NCBI GenBank assembly: GCA_002490665.1
Contig: DKUL01000024.1
Coordinates: 1-18,085 of the forward strand
Length of the DNA: 18,085 nt
Direction of reading: 5' to 3'
Origin: Lachnospiraceae bacterium UBA7205
GTDB lineage: Bacteria > Bacillota > Clostridia > Lachnospirales > Lachnospiraceae
Shown one piece after another: positions 6,304-13,452 of this stretch. The notes under the pieces are model-generated. The model was not told the DNA's origin and did not search any database. It saw only the letters and a list, made by a program, of their open reading frames with translations. The translations under genes and the position numbers were made by a program. Within the stretch, counting starts at the first letter, position 1. Each line of letters opens with the position of its first letter.

Positions 6304-6744
6304 ATGGATTTTAAGGTGAATGAGATACAGCAGGCGGCACCCGTACAGCAGACGCAGGCCGTACAACAGACGGATGACACGTTTAAGTTTATGCTGGCAA
6401 GTAATATTGAGGAGGCAGGGCTTGCGGAGCGGCTGAACCTCATGATGGAAGAAATCGTGATGCAGGGCGATAAGATTGTGAAACGCATGGATGTGCGCGA
6501 CATGAAGAGGTATCGTACACTCATCAAGGAGTTCATGAATGAGATTGTGAACCGTTCCCATAAATTTTCGCGGGAAAATTTTTTGGACAGGCGTGGACGC
6601 CACAGGGTTTATGGCATTATCAGGCTTGTGGATGAGAAGCTTGATGAACTTGCGCAGGAGCTTGTGAATGAGGAATGCGACAAGATTGCAATCCTTGCCA
6701 AGGTTGATGAGATAAGGGGACTTTTACTCGACATTTTTACATAA
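6304..6744 (+). CDS. yaaR: YaaR family protein (DUF327)
   Basis: This 146-residue, mostly helical cytosolic protein matches the YaaR/DUF327 family, with a Gln-rich flexible N-terminus (about 9-23), a first helical part with NLMMEEIVMQGDKIVKRMDV, then the conserved block RYRTLIKEFMNEIVNRSHKF and RHRVYGIIRLVDEKLDELAQ. Its role is not established; it is known for its fixed position just before holB in Firmicutes, and that is the arrangement here (42 bases to holB). The ATG follows GTGGGGGT (6290-6297). The upstream 200 bases hold the palindrome and a TTGACA (6252-6257) that lacks a proper -10 box, so it may be read from the pyk promoter region. Confidence 0.85.
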   Translation: MDFKVNEIQQAAPVQQTQAVQQTDDTFKFMLASNIEEAGLAERLNLMMEEIVMQGDKIVKRMDVRDMKRYRTLIKEFMNEIVNRSHKFSRENFLDRRGRHRVYGIIRLVDEKLDELAQELVNEECDKIAILAKVDEIRGLLLDIFT

Positions 6745-6786
6745 TGACGTCGATTTCCAAAATACCTGAAAGGGACAAGTGCAGAT

Positions 6787-7875
6787 ATGGAATGCGTGAC
6801 ATGGAATGATGTGGTGGGACTGACCCAGCTGACGGAGAATCTTCAGAATGCCATCAGGCACAATAAAATATCGCATGCGTACCTGATACAGGGGGAAAAG
6901 CTGTCGGGAAAACGCATGGTGGCAGATATCTTTGCGAGGGCGCTTCAGTGCGAGTGTGACAGGGAAACACAACAGCAGGCGACCCTGTTTGATTTTGGGA
7001 CAGGAACGGATGATGCAGGGACAGAGAAAAATGACACTGGTGTCAGAATAAAGCCCTGTAACCAGTGCAGGTCATGCAGGCAGGCAATGAGCGGAAACCA
7101 TCCTGATATTATATATGTGGAGCACGACAAGCCGAACGTGATATCGGTGGACAATATCCGCCAGCAGGTGAACGGGGATATTGCCATCAAACCGTACAGC
7201 AGTGTATACAAGATATATATTATAGATGAAGCGGAAAAGATGAATGTGCAGGCGCAGAATGCACTGTTAAAAACGTTGGAGGAGCCGCCGGAGTATGCGG
7301 TTATCCTGCTGCTTGCCACGAGGGCCGAGGCAATGCTTCAGACGATTTTGAGCAGATGCGTGGTGTTAAATACAAAGCCGGTACCGGAGGACACGATAAA
7401 GAAATATTTGATGCGGAGGATTGAGATACCGGATTACCGGGCCTCCATATGTGCTTCCTTTGCGAGGGGAAACGTCGGGCGCGCGATTGAGCTTGCCTCC
7501 AACGAGGCGTTTGACCATATGAAGTCTTCTGTAATCGGCATGATGAAAAATATCAGGGATATGGAAGTCAACCAGATTGCCGCGGAAATCAAAAAAATTT
7601 CCGAGGAAAAATTTGACACGAATGATTATCTGGATTTGTGTTTTATCTGGTTTCGGGATGTGCTATTATATAAAGCGTGCGGGGCAGGAAGTGACAAACG
7701 TTTTATTATTTTTAAGGAAGAAATGTCTGACATTGCCGCTGCATCGAGGCGGTACAGCTACGAGGGAATCGAAAAAATTGTGCATGCCATAGACCGGGCA
7801 AGGAGCAGAATCAGTGCCAATGTGAATTTTGAACTTACGATGGAGCTGATGCTGCTTGATATGAAGGCGGGGTAG
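6787..7875 (+). CDS. holB: DNA polymerase III subunit delta-prime
   Basis: This 362-residue AAA+ protein is a clamp-loader subunit that helps load the sliding clamp on primed DNA. The N-terminal part WNDVVGLTQLTENL and HAYLIQGEKLSGKRMVA show a degenerate Walker A (36-43, Arg-Met after GK where Ser/Thr is expected), as is usual for non-hydrolysing delta-prime. The zinc module has C55, C91, C94 and C97; the first spacing is 35 residues instead of 8 as in E. coli, so about 27 polar residues are inserted. The degenerate Walker B is IIDEAEKM (145-152), followed by QNALLKTLEEPPE and the SRC motif at 189-191. The start fits the family, although the ribosome site (AAAGGG) is rather distant. ricT follows 41 bases on. 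Confidence 0.9.
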   Translation: MECVTWNDVVGLTQLTENLQNAIRHNKISHAYLIQGEKLSGKRMVADIFARALQCECDRETQQQATLFDFGTGTDDAGTEKNDTGVRIKPCNQCRSCRQAMSGNHPDIIYVEHDKPNVISVDNIRQQVNGDIAIKPYSSVYKIYIIDEAEKMNVQAQNALLKTLEEPPEYAVILLLATRAEAMLQTILSRCVVLNTKPVPEDTIKKYLMRRIEIPDYRASICASFARGNVGRAIELASNEAFDHMKSSVIGMMKNIRDMEVNQIAAEIKKISEEKFDTNDYLDLCFIWFRDVLLYKACGAGSDKRFIIFKEEMSDIAAASRRYSYEGIEKIVHAIDRARSRISANVNFELTMELMLLDMKAG

Positions 7876-7916
7876 TATGGTAAAAACACAATGACAGAAA
7901 AGTGAGGTAGATAGAT

Positions 7917-8846
7917 ATGGTAAAAGTGATTGGTGTGAGATTTCGGACAGCGGGAAAAATTTATTTTTTTAACCCGGTTGATTTTGAGATAAAGCGTGGC
8001 GACCATGTGATTGTGGAGACTGCACGCGGCATAGAATATGGGACGGTCGTGGGGAACCCGAAGGAGATTGAGGAGGAAAAGGTCGTCCAGCCGTTAAAGC
8101 CTGTGCTCAGGATTGCGACAAAGCGTGACATGGAACAGGAGGCGGCGAACAAGCAGAAAGAAAAGGATGCCTTTAAAATCTGCCTGGAGAAAATTAAGAA
8201 GCACAACCTTGAGATGAAGCTGATTGATGCGGAATATACGTTTGACAATAATAAGGTGCTGTTTTATTTCACGGCAGATGGCAGGATTGACTTCCGGGAG
8301 CTGGTGAAGGATCTGGCATCTGTATTTAAGACAAGGATAGAGCTGCGCCAGATTGGTGTGCGCGACGAGACGAAGATACTGGGCGGCATCGGCATCTGCG
8401 GCAGGCCGCTCTGCTGTCATTCGCACTTGTCGGAGTTTGTGCCGGTTTCCATCAAGATGGCAAAGGAGCAGAATCTGTCGCTGAACCCGACAAAGATTTC
8501 GGGTGTATGCGGGCGTCTGATGTGCTGCCTGAAGCATGAGGAGGAGACCTACGAGTATCTCAACAGAAAGCTTCCGAATGTGGGCGACTTTGTCACAACG
8601 GACGATGGGCTTAAAGGGGAGGTACATAGTGTCAATGTGCTCCGCCAGCTGGTCAAGGTCATTGTCGAGGTGGACGACGAGAAGGAGATTCATGAGTACA
8701 AGGTAGAGCAGCTGCGCTTTAAGAGACGTCACAGGAGGGACAAAAATGACAGCATGAGCGATGAGGAGCTCAAGGAATTAAAGGAGCTTGAAAAACTCGA
8801 AAAGCAGGAGAAGCATGACGCGAAATCAAAGCTTGAGGATAACTGA
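7917..8846 (+). CDS. ricT: RicT / YaaT, PSP1-domain RNA-maturation factor
   Basis: This 309-residue protein matches the PSP1 C-terminal domain family. In Bacillus subtilis RicT forms a complex with RicA and RicF that carries iron-sulfur clusters and directs RNase Y in mRNA maturation; the other two genes are not in this window. Six cysteines sit in the two hallmark motifs: C161, C166 and C167 in GICGRPLCCHSHL, and C198, C203 and C204 in SGVCGRLMCCLKHEEETY. The N-terminal half (VIGVRFRTAGKIYFF, RGDHVIVETARGIEYGTVV) is also typical. The C-terminal tail after residue 270 is basic, then Glu/Lys rich and likely disordered. GTGAGG precedes the ATG. A short ATG-GTA-AAA start-like sequence recurs 40 bases upstream and closes after five codons. 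Confidence 0.92.
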   Translation: MVKVIGVRFRTAGKIYFFNPVDFEIKRGDHVIVETARGIEYGTVVGNPKEIEEEKVVQPLKPVLRIATKRDMEQEAANKQKEKDAFKICLEKIKKHNLEMKLIDAEYTFDNNKVLFYFTADGRIDFRELVKDLASVFKTRIELRQIGVRDETKILGGIGICGRPLCCHSHLSEFVPVSIKMAKEQNLSLNPTKISGVCGRLMCCLKHEEETYEYLNRKLPNVGDFVTTDDGLKGEVHSVNVLRQLVKVIVEVDDEKEIHEYKVEQLRFKRRHRRDKNDSMSDEELKELKELEKLEKQEKHDAKSKLEDN

Positions 8847-8847
8847 T

Positions 8848-9585
8848 ATGGAAGTGCTGCTAAGGGAAAATGAGCGCGTGGATGATTTGCAGCGCAACGG
8901 CTACAGGATTATCCAGAGTCCTGCGAAGTTCTGCTTTGGCATGGACGCGGTGCTGCTCAGTGGCTTTGTGCGGGTAAAGCAGGATGGGGATGTCCTGGAC
9001 ATGGGAACAGGAACAGGTATCATACCGCTTCTGCTGGCGGCTAAGACACGTGCAGCGCATATCAGTGCCATCGAGATACAGGCGGAGAGCGCGGACATGG
9101 CAAGGCGCAGTGTACAGCTCAACAACCTCACGGATAAGATTGATATCGTGACGGGGGATATCAGAGAAGCAGACAAAATTTTCCATGCTGCTTCTTTTGA
9201 CGTGGTGACCTGCAATCCGCCCTATATGATTGGAAAACATGGGATTGCCAATCCGGATGCGCCCAAGGCGATAGCGCGGCATGAGATTTTGTGTACCCTT
9301 GAGGACGTGGTCAGAAACGCCGCCAGGCTTTTAAGGACGGGCGGCAGCTTTTTTATGGTACACCGGCCGTTTCGGCTGGCTGAGATTATTACCGTGATGA
9401 CCGCATATAAACTGGAACCGAAGCGCATGCAGCTGGTCTATCCCTATGTGGACAAGGAGCCGAATATGGTTCTTATCGAGGGCTGCAGGGGCGGCAGGCC
9501 GCGTATGACGGTGGAAAAGCCCTTGATTGTGTTCAAGGAACCGAATGTCTACGCGGATGAAATTTGTGATGTGTATGGATTTTAA
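8848..9585 (+). CDS. yabB: YabB/TrmN6-type tRNA (adenine-N6)-methyltransferase
   Basis: This 245-residue class I SAM-dependent methyltransferase is the YabB/TrmN6 homologue, which in studied bacteria methylates adenosine 37 of tRNA-Val. The opening DDLQRNGYRIIQSPAKFCFGMDAVLL is characteristic. The SAM-binding motif is DMGTGTGIIPLLLA (51-64), and the amino-methyltransferase motif is NPPY at 123-126, which marks N6-adenine specificity in general. ATG 8848 starts one base after the ricT stop, with GAGG 9 bases upstream; an earlier in-frame ATG at 8788 lies within ricT and was not chosen. This sits directly before rsmI, without the yazA gene that intervenes in Bacillus. Confidence 0.9.
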   Translation: MEVLLRENERVDDLQRNGYRIIQSPAKFCFGMDAVLLSGFVRVKQDGDVLDMGTGTGIIPLLLAAKTRAAHISAIEIQAESADMARRSVQLNNLTDKIDIVTGDIREADKIFHAASFDVVTCNPPYMIGKHGIANPDAPKAIARHEILCTLEDVVRNAARLLRTGGSFFMVHRPFRLAEIITVMTAYKLEPKRMQLVYPYVDKEPNMVLIEGCRGGRPRMTVEKPLIVFKEPNVYADEICDVYGF

Positions 9586-9604
9586 TGATTTGGTGGTGTG
9601 ACGG

Positions 9605-10456
9605 ATGACAGGAAAATTGTATTTGTGTGCGACCCCGATAGGAAACCTGGGTGACATGACGCCGCGGGTGGTGGAGACACTGCAGATGGTTGACGTGATA
9701 GCGGCAGAGGATACGAGAAACAGTATCAGGCTGCTCAATCATTTTGACATCCATACACCGATGACAAGCTATCATGAGTATAATAAGGTTGAGAAGGCTG
9801 TCACCCTGATTGGACAGATGAACCAGGGGAAAAATGTGGCACTGATAACGGACGCGGGGACGCCTGCCATCTCTGACCCGGGGGAGGTGCTTGTGCGTAT
9901 GTGCCATGATGCCGGCATTGTGGTGACCTCGCTTCCGGGGGCGGCAGCGTGCATTACGGCTTTGACGTTGTCCGGACTTTCCACGAGGCGGTTTTGTTTT
10001 GAGGGCTTTTTGCCGTCTGACAAAAAGGAGAAGAAGGATATTCTGGAAGACCTCAAAAAAGAATCCCGGACGATTGTGCTATATGAGGCGCCGCACCATC
10101 TGGTGCGTACACTGGATGACCTGTATGAGGCGCTGGGCAATCGAAAGCTGACAATTTGCAGGGAGCTGACGAAAAAGTTTGAGGAGGTAACGCCTACCAC
10201 GATTGAGGATGCCCGCACCATATACGGGACCGCCGAACCCCGCGGAGAATACGTGCTTGTAGTAGAAGGAAAGAGCCTTGCCGCATTTAAGAAGGAACAG
10301 GAACAGGGCTGGCAGGAGATTCCGATAGAGGAGCATATGAAACAGTATGAAACACAGGGTCTCGAGCGCAAGGAGGCAATGAAAAAGGTGGCGAAGGACA
10401 GGGGGATTTCCAGGCGTGAGGTTTATCAATATTTATTAGATTTGGAAAATATATGA
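9605..10456 (+). CDS. rsmI: 16S rRNA (cytidine-2'-O-)-methyltransferase
   Basis: This 283-residue tetrapyrrole-methylase-fold enzyme methylates the 2'-hydroxyl of C1402 in 16S rRNA. The family motifs are all visible: LYLCATPIGNLGDMTPRVVE (6-25), AAEDTRNSIRLLNHF (34-47 region), SYHEYN, the SAM-binding loop LITDAGTPAISDPGE (80-94), SLPGAAACITALTLSGL and FEGFLP. The C-terminal 50 residues (MKQYETQGLERKEAMKKVAK and following) form the usual small helical tail. Its ribosome site is weak (GGTGGTG, 8 or more bases upstream); coupling to yabB, 19 bases earlier, may help translation. It is the last gene of the housekeeping run before a new promoter. Confidence 0.95.
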   Translation: MTGKLYLCATPIGNLGDMTPRVVETLQMVDVIAAEDTRNSIRLLNHFDIHTPMTSYHEYNKVEKAVTLIGQMNQGKNVALITDAGTPAISDPGEVLVRMCHDAGIVVTSLPGAAACITALTLSGLSTRRFCFEGFLPSDKKEKKDILEDLKKESRTIVLYEAPHHLVRTLDDLYEALGNRKLTICRELTKKFEEVTPTTIEDARTIYGTAEPRGEYVLVVEGKSLAAFKKEQEQGWQEIPIEEHMKQYETQGLERKEAMKKVAKDRGISRREVYQYLLDLENI

Positions 10457-10463
10457 AAACATA

Positions 10464-10492
10464 TTGACAAATACTTTTAGTGATAATATACT
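10464..10492 (+). promoter_or_regulatory. Strong promoter of the acyl carrier protein gene
   Basis: TTGACA (10464-10469, perfect -35), a 17-base spacer, and TATACT (10487-10492, five of six). It starts only 8 bases after the rsmI stop. Transcription would begin near 10499. Confidence 0.85.
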
Positions 10493-10532
10493 TCTGAATA
10501 GTTGGTATTATGTCATAAAAGGAGCGTTTTTC

Positions 10533-10766
10533 ATGGAAAGATTATTTGAAATTATTGAGGAGCAGCTGCATACGACAGGCGTGGAGCTTACAGAGGACTT
10601 GACCCTGAAGGATGATCTTGGTGCGGATTCGATTGACCTGGTCGAGCTGGTCATGGCACTTGAGGAAGAGTATGGCATTGAGGTTTCGTATGAGGAGCTG
10701 GAAAAGAAAGTCAAGACAATTGGCGACATTGTTGAATTTTTAAGAGAACAGGGAGCAGATATCTAA
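10533..10766 (+). CDS. acpP: Acyl carrier protein
   Basis: This 77-residue acidic helical protein carries growing acyl chains on a 4'-phosphopantetheine arm attached to the serine of the DSID motif, in LGADSIDLVELVMALEEEYGI. The length, charge and helix pattern are typical of bacterial fatty-acid-synthesis ACP. ATG 10533 is chosen because AAAGGAG ends 9 bases before it and MERLFEIIEEQL is the normal opening; the in-frame ATG at 10464 overlaps the -35 box. The gene has its own strong promoter and a terminator that overlaps its stop codon, so it is monocistronic. No fab genes lie nearby, so whether it is the main ACP or a second one cannot be decided here. Confidence 0.9.
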   Translation: MERLFEIIEEQLHTTGVELTEDLTLKDDLGADSIDLVELVMALEEEYGIEVSYEELEKKVKTIGDIVEFLREQGADI

Positions 10767-10786
10767 TAGGTATCTGTTCTTTTTTT
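10753..10786 (+). terminator. Rho-independent terminator of acpP
   Basis: GAGCAGATA (10753-10761) pairs with TATCTGTTC (10771-10779, one G-U pair) across a 9-base loop, followed by seven T. The stem includes the last codons and the loop contains the stop codon. Confidence 0.85.
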
Positions 10787-10787
10787 A

Positions 10788-10896
10788 TGCACACGGGCGT
10801 CCAGATGAAAAATGTCAGCAAGCTGACGGACGCCCGGCGCGCGAGTAGTGGAGAAGGACATTCCCCTACTCGATTGCACACTGGCGTCCAAATGAA
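10788..10896. repeat. Structured element with two hairpins and a 22-base direct repeat
   Basis: A 22-base sequence at 10788-10809 recurs at 10875-10896 with two mismatches. Hairpin 1 pairs GGGCGTCC (10795-10802) with GGACGCCC (10828-10835) and encloses a perfect inner hairpin, GTCAGC-AA-GCTGAC (10814-10827). Hairpin 2 pairs CGAGTAGTGG (10842-10851) with CCCCTACTCG (10863-10872), one mismatch. The GGACGCC segment can instead pair with GGCGTCC of the second direct repeat (10883-10889). It resembles a small dispersed repeat or regulatory RNA; no other copy exists in the window. Confidence 0.75.
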
Positions 10897-10992
10897 CAGG
10901 GAAATGGTCGGATTTGGGAAAATGGGGGCATATCAGGGAAAACCGGCAGGGAAACTGCATGAATTTGTCGAACGATTCTGCCTGAAAACATC

Positions 10993-11021
10993 TTGTGGGA
11001 ATCTTTGGAAATGATTATACT
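10993..11021 (+). promoter_or_regulatory. Promoter of the membrane protein gene
   Basis: TTGTGG (10993-10998), a 17-base spacer and TATACT (11016-11021). It lies 53 bases before the chosen ATG. Confidence 0.5.
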
Positions 11022-11074
11022 TATATCCAGTAAACGAAAAAATGCATATCATTTTCAGAGAGGGAGAGATGACC

Positions 11075-11767
11075 ATGACGAAAGAAACTACAATTTTGAT
11101 ACTGACACTTGTCCTTATGGCTATTGGAATACTGTATCAGATAGCAATAGGCGTGATTTACCAAAGAATGATACAGCAGGCGGACACGCTTTCCGGCACG
11201 GAAAATAAACTGCTTACGCAGTGCAAGGAGCGTTTTATCAACTGCTATAAGTTAAACGGCGGTGTCGCAAACATTCCTGTGTTTGTGGACAAGTATATTA
11301 ACCGTATCCGCGTGCTGGGAATGAGCATCAATTTTATGAAACATCTTTCGGGGCAGCTGATGCTGGCGGGGGTCTTTGTCGCTGGCTTCGGGGTGTTTAC
11401 TGGCATTGTCGAGGGAAGCAAATTTGTTGACTTGCTGCCTTTTTATATAATCAGTCTGTTTGGCATTTACCTGTACCTGAGTGCCATGTCCATCGTGGAC
11501 ATGCCCAACCGCAGAAAAATGCTTAAGACCAACCTTACCGATTATCTGGAAAATACGGTTGCACAGAGGCTGGAACATGGCATTGTTGAAAAGGAGAAGC
11601 TTCTGTGGGAGCTGGCGCAGGAGAAAAGCGCCAAGGCGGAGCGGAGAAGAGAGGACACAGAACCTGTTGCCGACGACGAATCCGAGAAAAAGGTACCTCT
11701 TTTTTCACAGGAGGAGGCACATGAGCTGGAGGAACTGCTGCGCACAATCATAGGAAATAAAGCGTAA
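11075..11767 (+). CDS. Uncharacterised membrane protein with three predicted helices
   Basis: I do not recognise a named family for this 230-residue protein. Hydrophobic segments at about 7-29, 95-112 and 121-140 suggest three membrane helices. Between the first two lies a 65-residue soluble part (KERFINCYKLNGGVANIPVF, then VDKYINRI). After residue 145 comes a charged cytosolic tail with a helical, coiled-coil-like part (VEKEKLLWELAQEKSAKAERR) and an acidic end. The first helix is very hydrophobic and may act as a signal anchor. ATG 11075 has AGGGAG 8 bases upstream; ATG 11069 is too close to that site, and ATG 11042 has none. It is monocistronic, between acpP and pgi, each with its own promoter. 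Confidence 0.75.
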   Translation: MTKETTILILTLVLMAIGILYQIAIGVIYQRMIQQADTLSGTENKLLTQCKERFINCYKLNGGVANIPVFVDKYINRIRVLGMSINFMKHLSGQLMLAGVFVAGFGVFTGIVEGSKFVDLLPFYIISLFGIYLYLSAMSIVDMPNRRKMLKTNLTDYLENTVAQRLEHGIVEKEKLLWELAQEKSAKAERRREDTEPVADDESEKKVPLFSQEEAHELEELLRTIIGNKA

Positions 11768-11789
11768 TATATTTAATTTCATGCAACAA

Positions 11790-11818
11790 TTGATTTATGT
11801 GGAAAATTTTGCTAGAAT
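11790..11818 (+). promoter_or_regulatory. Promoter of pgi
   Basis: TTGATT (11790-11795), 17 bases, then TAGAAT (11813-11818) with the extended TGC just before it. A leader of about 105 bases follows, ending in AAAGGAG; no clear fold was seen in it. Confidence 0.7.
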
Positions 11819-11929
11819 AGAAAACATAGGGCGCCTGATAAATAAATTGGCATAATTTTGTATATAACAGGGCGGGCTGGTAATGATGAAGGAATAAGTA
11901 TCAATTGTTTAAAGTAAAGGAGAATGCAG

Positions 11930-13276
11930 ATGAGTAAGGTAACGTTTGATTATTCAAAGGCGGCGCAGTTTATCAGTGAGCATGAAGTTGAATACATGAA
12001 AAAGCTGACACTTGACGCAAAGGATGTACTTGTGAACAAGACGGGGGCAGGGAATGACTTTCTGGGATGGATTGATCTGCCGGTAGACTATGATAAGGAT
12101 GAGTTTGCAAGAATCAAGGAAGCGGCAAAGAAGATACAGGGCGACAGTGAGGTACTTCTCGTTATCGGTATCGGTGGTTCTTATCTGGGCGCAAGGGCGG
12201 CAATTGAGTTTCTGCGCCATGGCTTTTATAATATGGTGGACAAGAGCATCAGAAAGACGCCGGAAATTTATTTTGTGGGAAATTCAATCAGCTCAACTTA
12301 TATCAGGCATTTGACGGATGTCATCGGCGACAGGGATTTTTCCATCAACATGATAAGCAAGTCCGGAACAACAACGGAGCCTGCGATTGCATTCCGTGTA
12401 TTTAAGGAAATGATGGAGAAAAAGTATGGCAAGGAGGGCGCGGCAAAGAGAATTTACGCGACTACGGATAAGGCGAAGGGGTCACTCAAGAACCTTGCCA
12501 CAGAGGAAGGTTATGAGACATTTGTGGTTCCCGATGACGTGGGCGGCCGTTTCTCCGTGCTGACCGCGGTTGGCCTGCTTCCAATTGCAGTGAGCGGTGC
12601 GGACATTGATAAGCTGATGGAGGGCGCGGCGAGTGGAAGAAAGCGCGCGCTGGAGCTTCCTTTTGAGGAAAATGACGCCATGAAGTATGCGGCAGTCAGA
12701 AACATCCTGCTGAGAAAGGGTAAGGCTGTCGAAATCCTCTGCAATTATGAGCCGAGTGCACATTATGTGTCTGAGTGGTGGAAACAGCTTTTCGGCGAAT
12801 CCGAGGGGAAAGACCAGAAGGGACTGTTCCCGGCAAGCGTTGACCTGACGACAGACCTTCATTCCATGGGACAGTTTATTCAGGATGGCTCGCGGGTAAT
12901 GTTTGAGACAGTCCTCAATATTGAGAAGGCAAGGGAGGAGATTACCATCGGTACAGAGCCAGTTGACCTTGACGGACTCAATTACCTTGCAGGAAAGACG
13001 GTGGACTTTGTCAACAAGAGCGCCATGAACGGAACAGTGCTTGCGCATACGGACGGACAGGTTCCGAACCTTATGGTCAATATGCCCGAGGTCAGCGAAT
13101 TCTATCTCGGCGAGCTGTTTTATTTCTTTGAGTTTGCATGCGGCCTGAGCGGATATCTGCTTGGTGTAAACCCATTCAACCAGCCGGGCGTGGAGAGCTA
13201 TAAGAAGAATATGTTTGCACTTCTTGGAAAGCCTGGATATGAGGAAGCAAGGGAAGCGCTTTTAAAAAGACTATAA
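11930..13276 (+). CDS. pgi: Glucose-6-phosphate isomerase
   Basis: This 448-residue cytosolic enzyme interconverts glucose 6-phosphate and fructose 6-phosphate in glycolysis. The Firmicutes-type short PGI motifs are present: VIGIGGSYLGARA (78-90), the phosphate-binding loop SKSGTTTE (143-150), TTDKAKGSLKN, the signature VGGRFSVLTAVGLLPIA, GESEGKDQKG containing the catalytic glutamate region, and NGTVLAHTDG near the end. ATG 11930 is used instead of ATG 11924 because AAAGGAG (11916-11922) is 7 bases before 11930 and too near 11924. It has its own promoter and a perfect 14-bp terminator, so it is transcribed alone. Together with pyk this window holds two glycolytic genes in separate units. Confidence 0.97.
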   Translation: MSKVTFDYSKAAQFISEHEVEYMKKLTLDAKDVLVNKTGAGNDFLGWIDLPVDYDKDEFARIKEAAKKIQGDSEVLLVIGIGGSYLGARAAIEFLRHGFYNMVDKSIRKTPEIYFVGNSISSTYIRHLTDVIGDRDFSINMISKSGTTTEPAIAFRVFKEMMEKKYGKEGAAKRIYATTDKAKGSLKNLATEEGYETFVVPDDVGGRFSVLTAVGLLPIAVSGADIDKLMEGAASGRKRALELPFEENDAMKYAAVRNILLRKGKAVEILCNYEPSAHYVSEWWKQLFGESEGKDQKGLFPASVDLTTDLHSMGQFIQDGSRVMFETVLNIEKAREEITIGTEPVDLDGLNYLAGKTVDFVNKSAMNGTVLAHTDGQVPNLMVNMPEVSEFYLGELFYFFEFACGLSGYLLGVNPFNQPGVESYKKNMFALLGKPGYEEAREALLKRL

Positions 13277-13290
13277 AGAGATTATAGAAA

Positions 13291-13324
13291 ACAAAAACCA
13301 TACAGTCTGTTGTATGGTTTTTGT
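13291..13324. terminator. Terminator after pgi
   Basis: ACAAAAACCATACA (13291-13304) and TGTATGGTTTTTGT (13311-13324) form a perfect 14-bp stem with a 6-base loop. The A and T runs lie within the stem, so it can work in both directions. Confidence 0.85.
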
Positions 13325-13369
13325 TATGCCTGTATAGTTTCGATAAAATTTGTTGCAAATACTGTAAAC

Positions 13370-13399
13370 TTGCAGAATTTCTGCCGATATACATATATA
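13370..13399 (+). promoter_or_regulatory. Probable promoter of the duplicated helical protein gene
   Basis: TTGCAG (13370-13375), 18 bases, then TATATA (13394-13399). The AT-rich stretch offers other -10 choices (for example TAATGT near 13405), so the exact start is uncertain. Confidence 0.45.
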
Positions 13400-13452
13400 A
13401 GAGATAATGTGCACGATTTTTCCGCACATCCTAAAGATTGGAGGGATATAGT

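Larger units (their letters stand above)
10767..11074. other. 308-base gap holding a structured repeat
   Basis: The gap holds the end of the acpP terminator, the structured element at 10788-10896, about 100 bases of purine-rich sequence with no obvious signal, and a promoter (10993-11021) with ribosome site for the membrane protein gene. A 75-codon frame at 10787-11014 is a translation of the repeat and lacks a ribosome site. Confidence 0.6.

Noticed and set aside
8094..8732. A 212-codon minus-strand frame
   Set aside because: It is antisense to the conserved ricT gene and shows no recognisable domain.
10787..11014. A 75-codon + strand frame after acpP
   Set aside because: It is a translation of the structured repeat (the HTGVQM peptide recurs because of the direct repeat), has no ribosome site and begins in the terminator T-run.
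12482..13048. A 188-codon minus-strand frame
   Set aside because: It is antisense to pgi with no ribosome site or domain.
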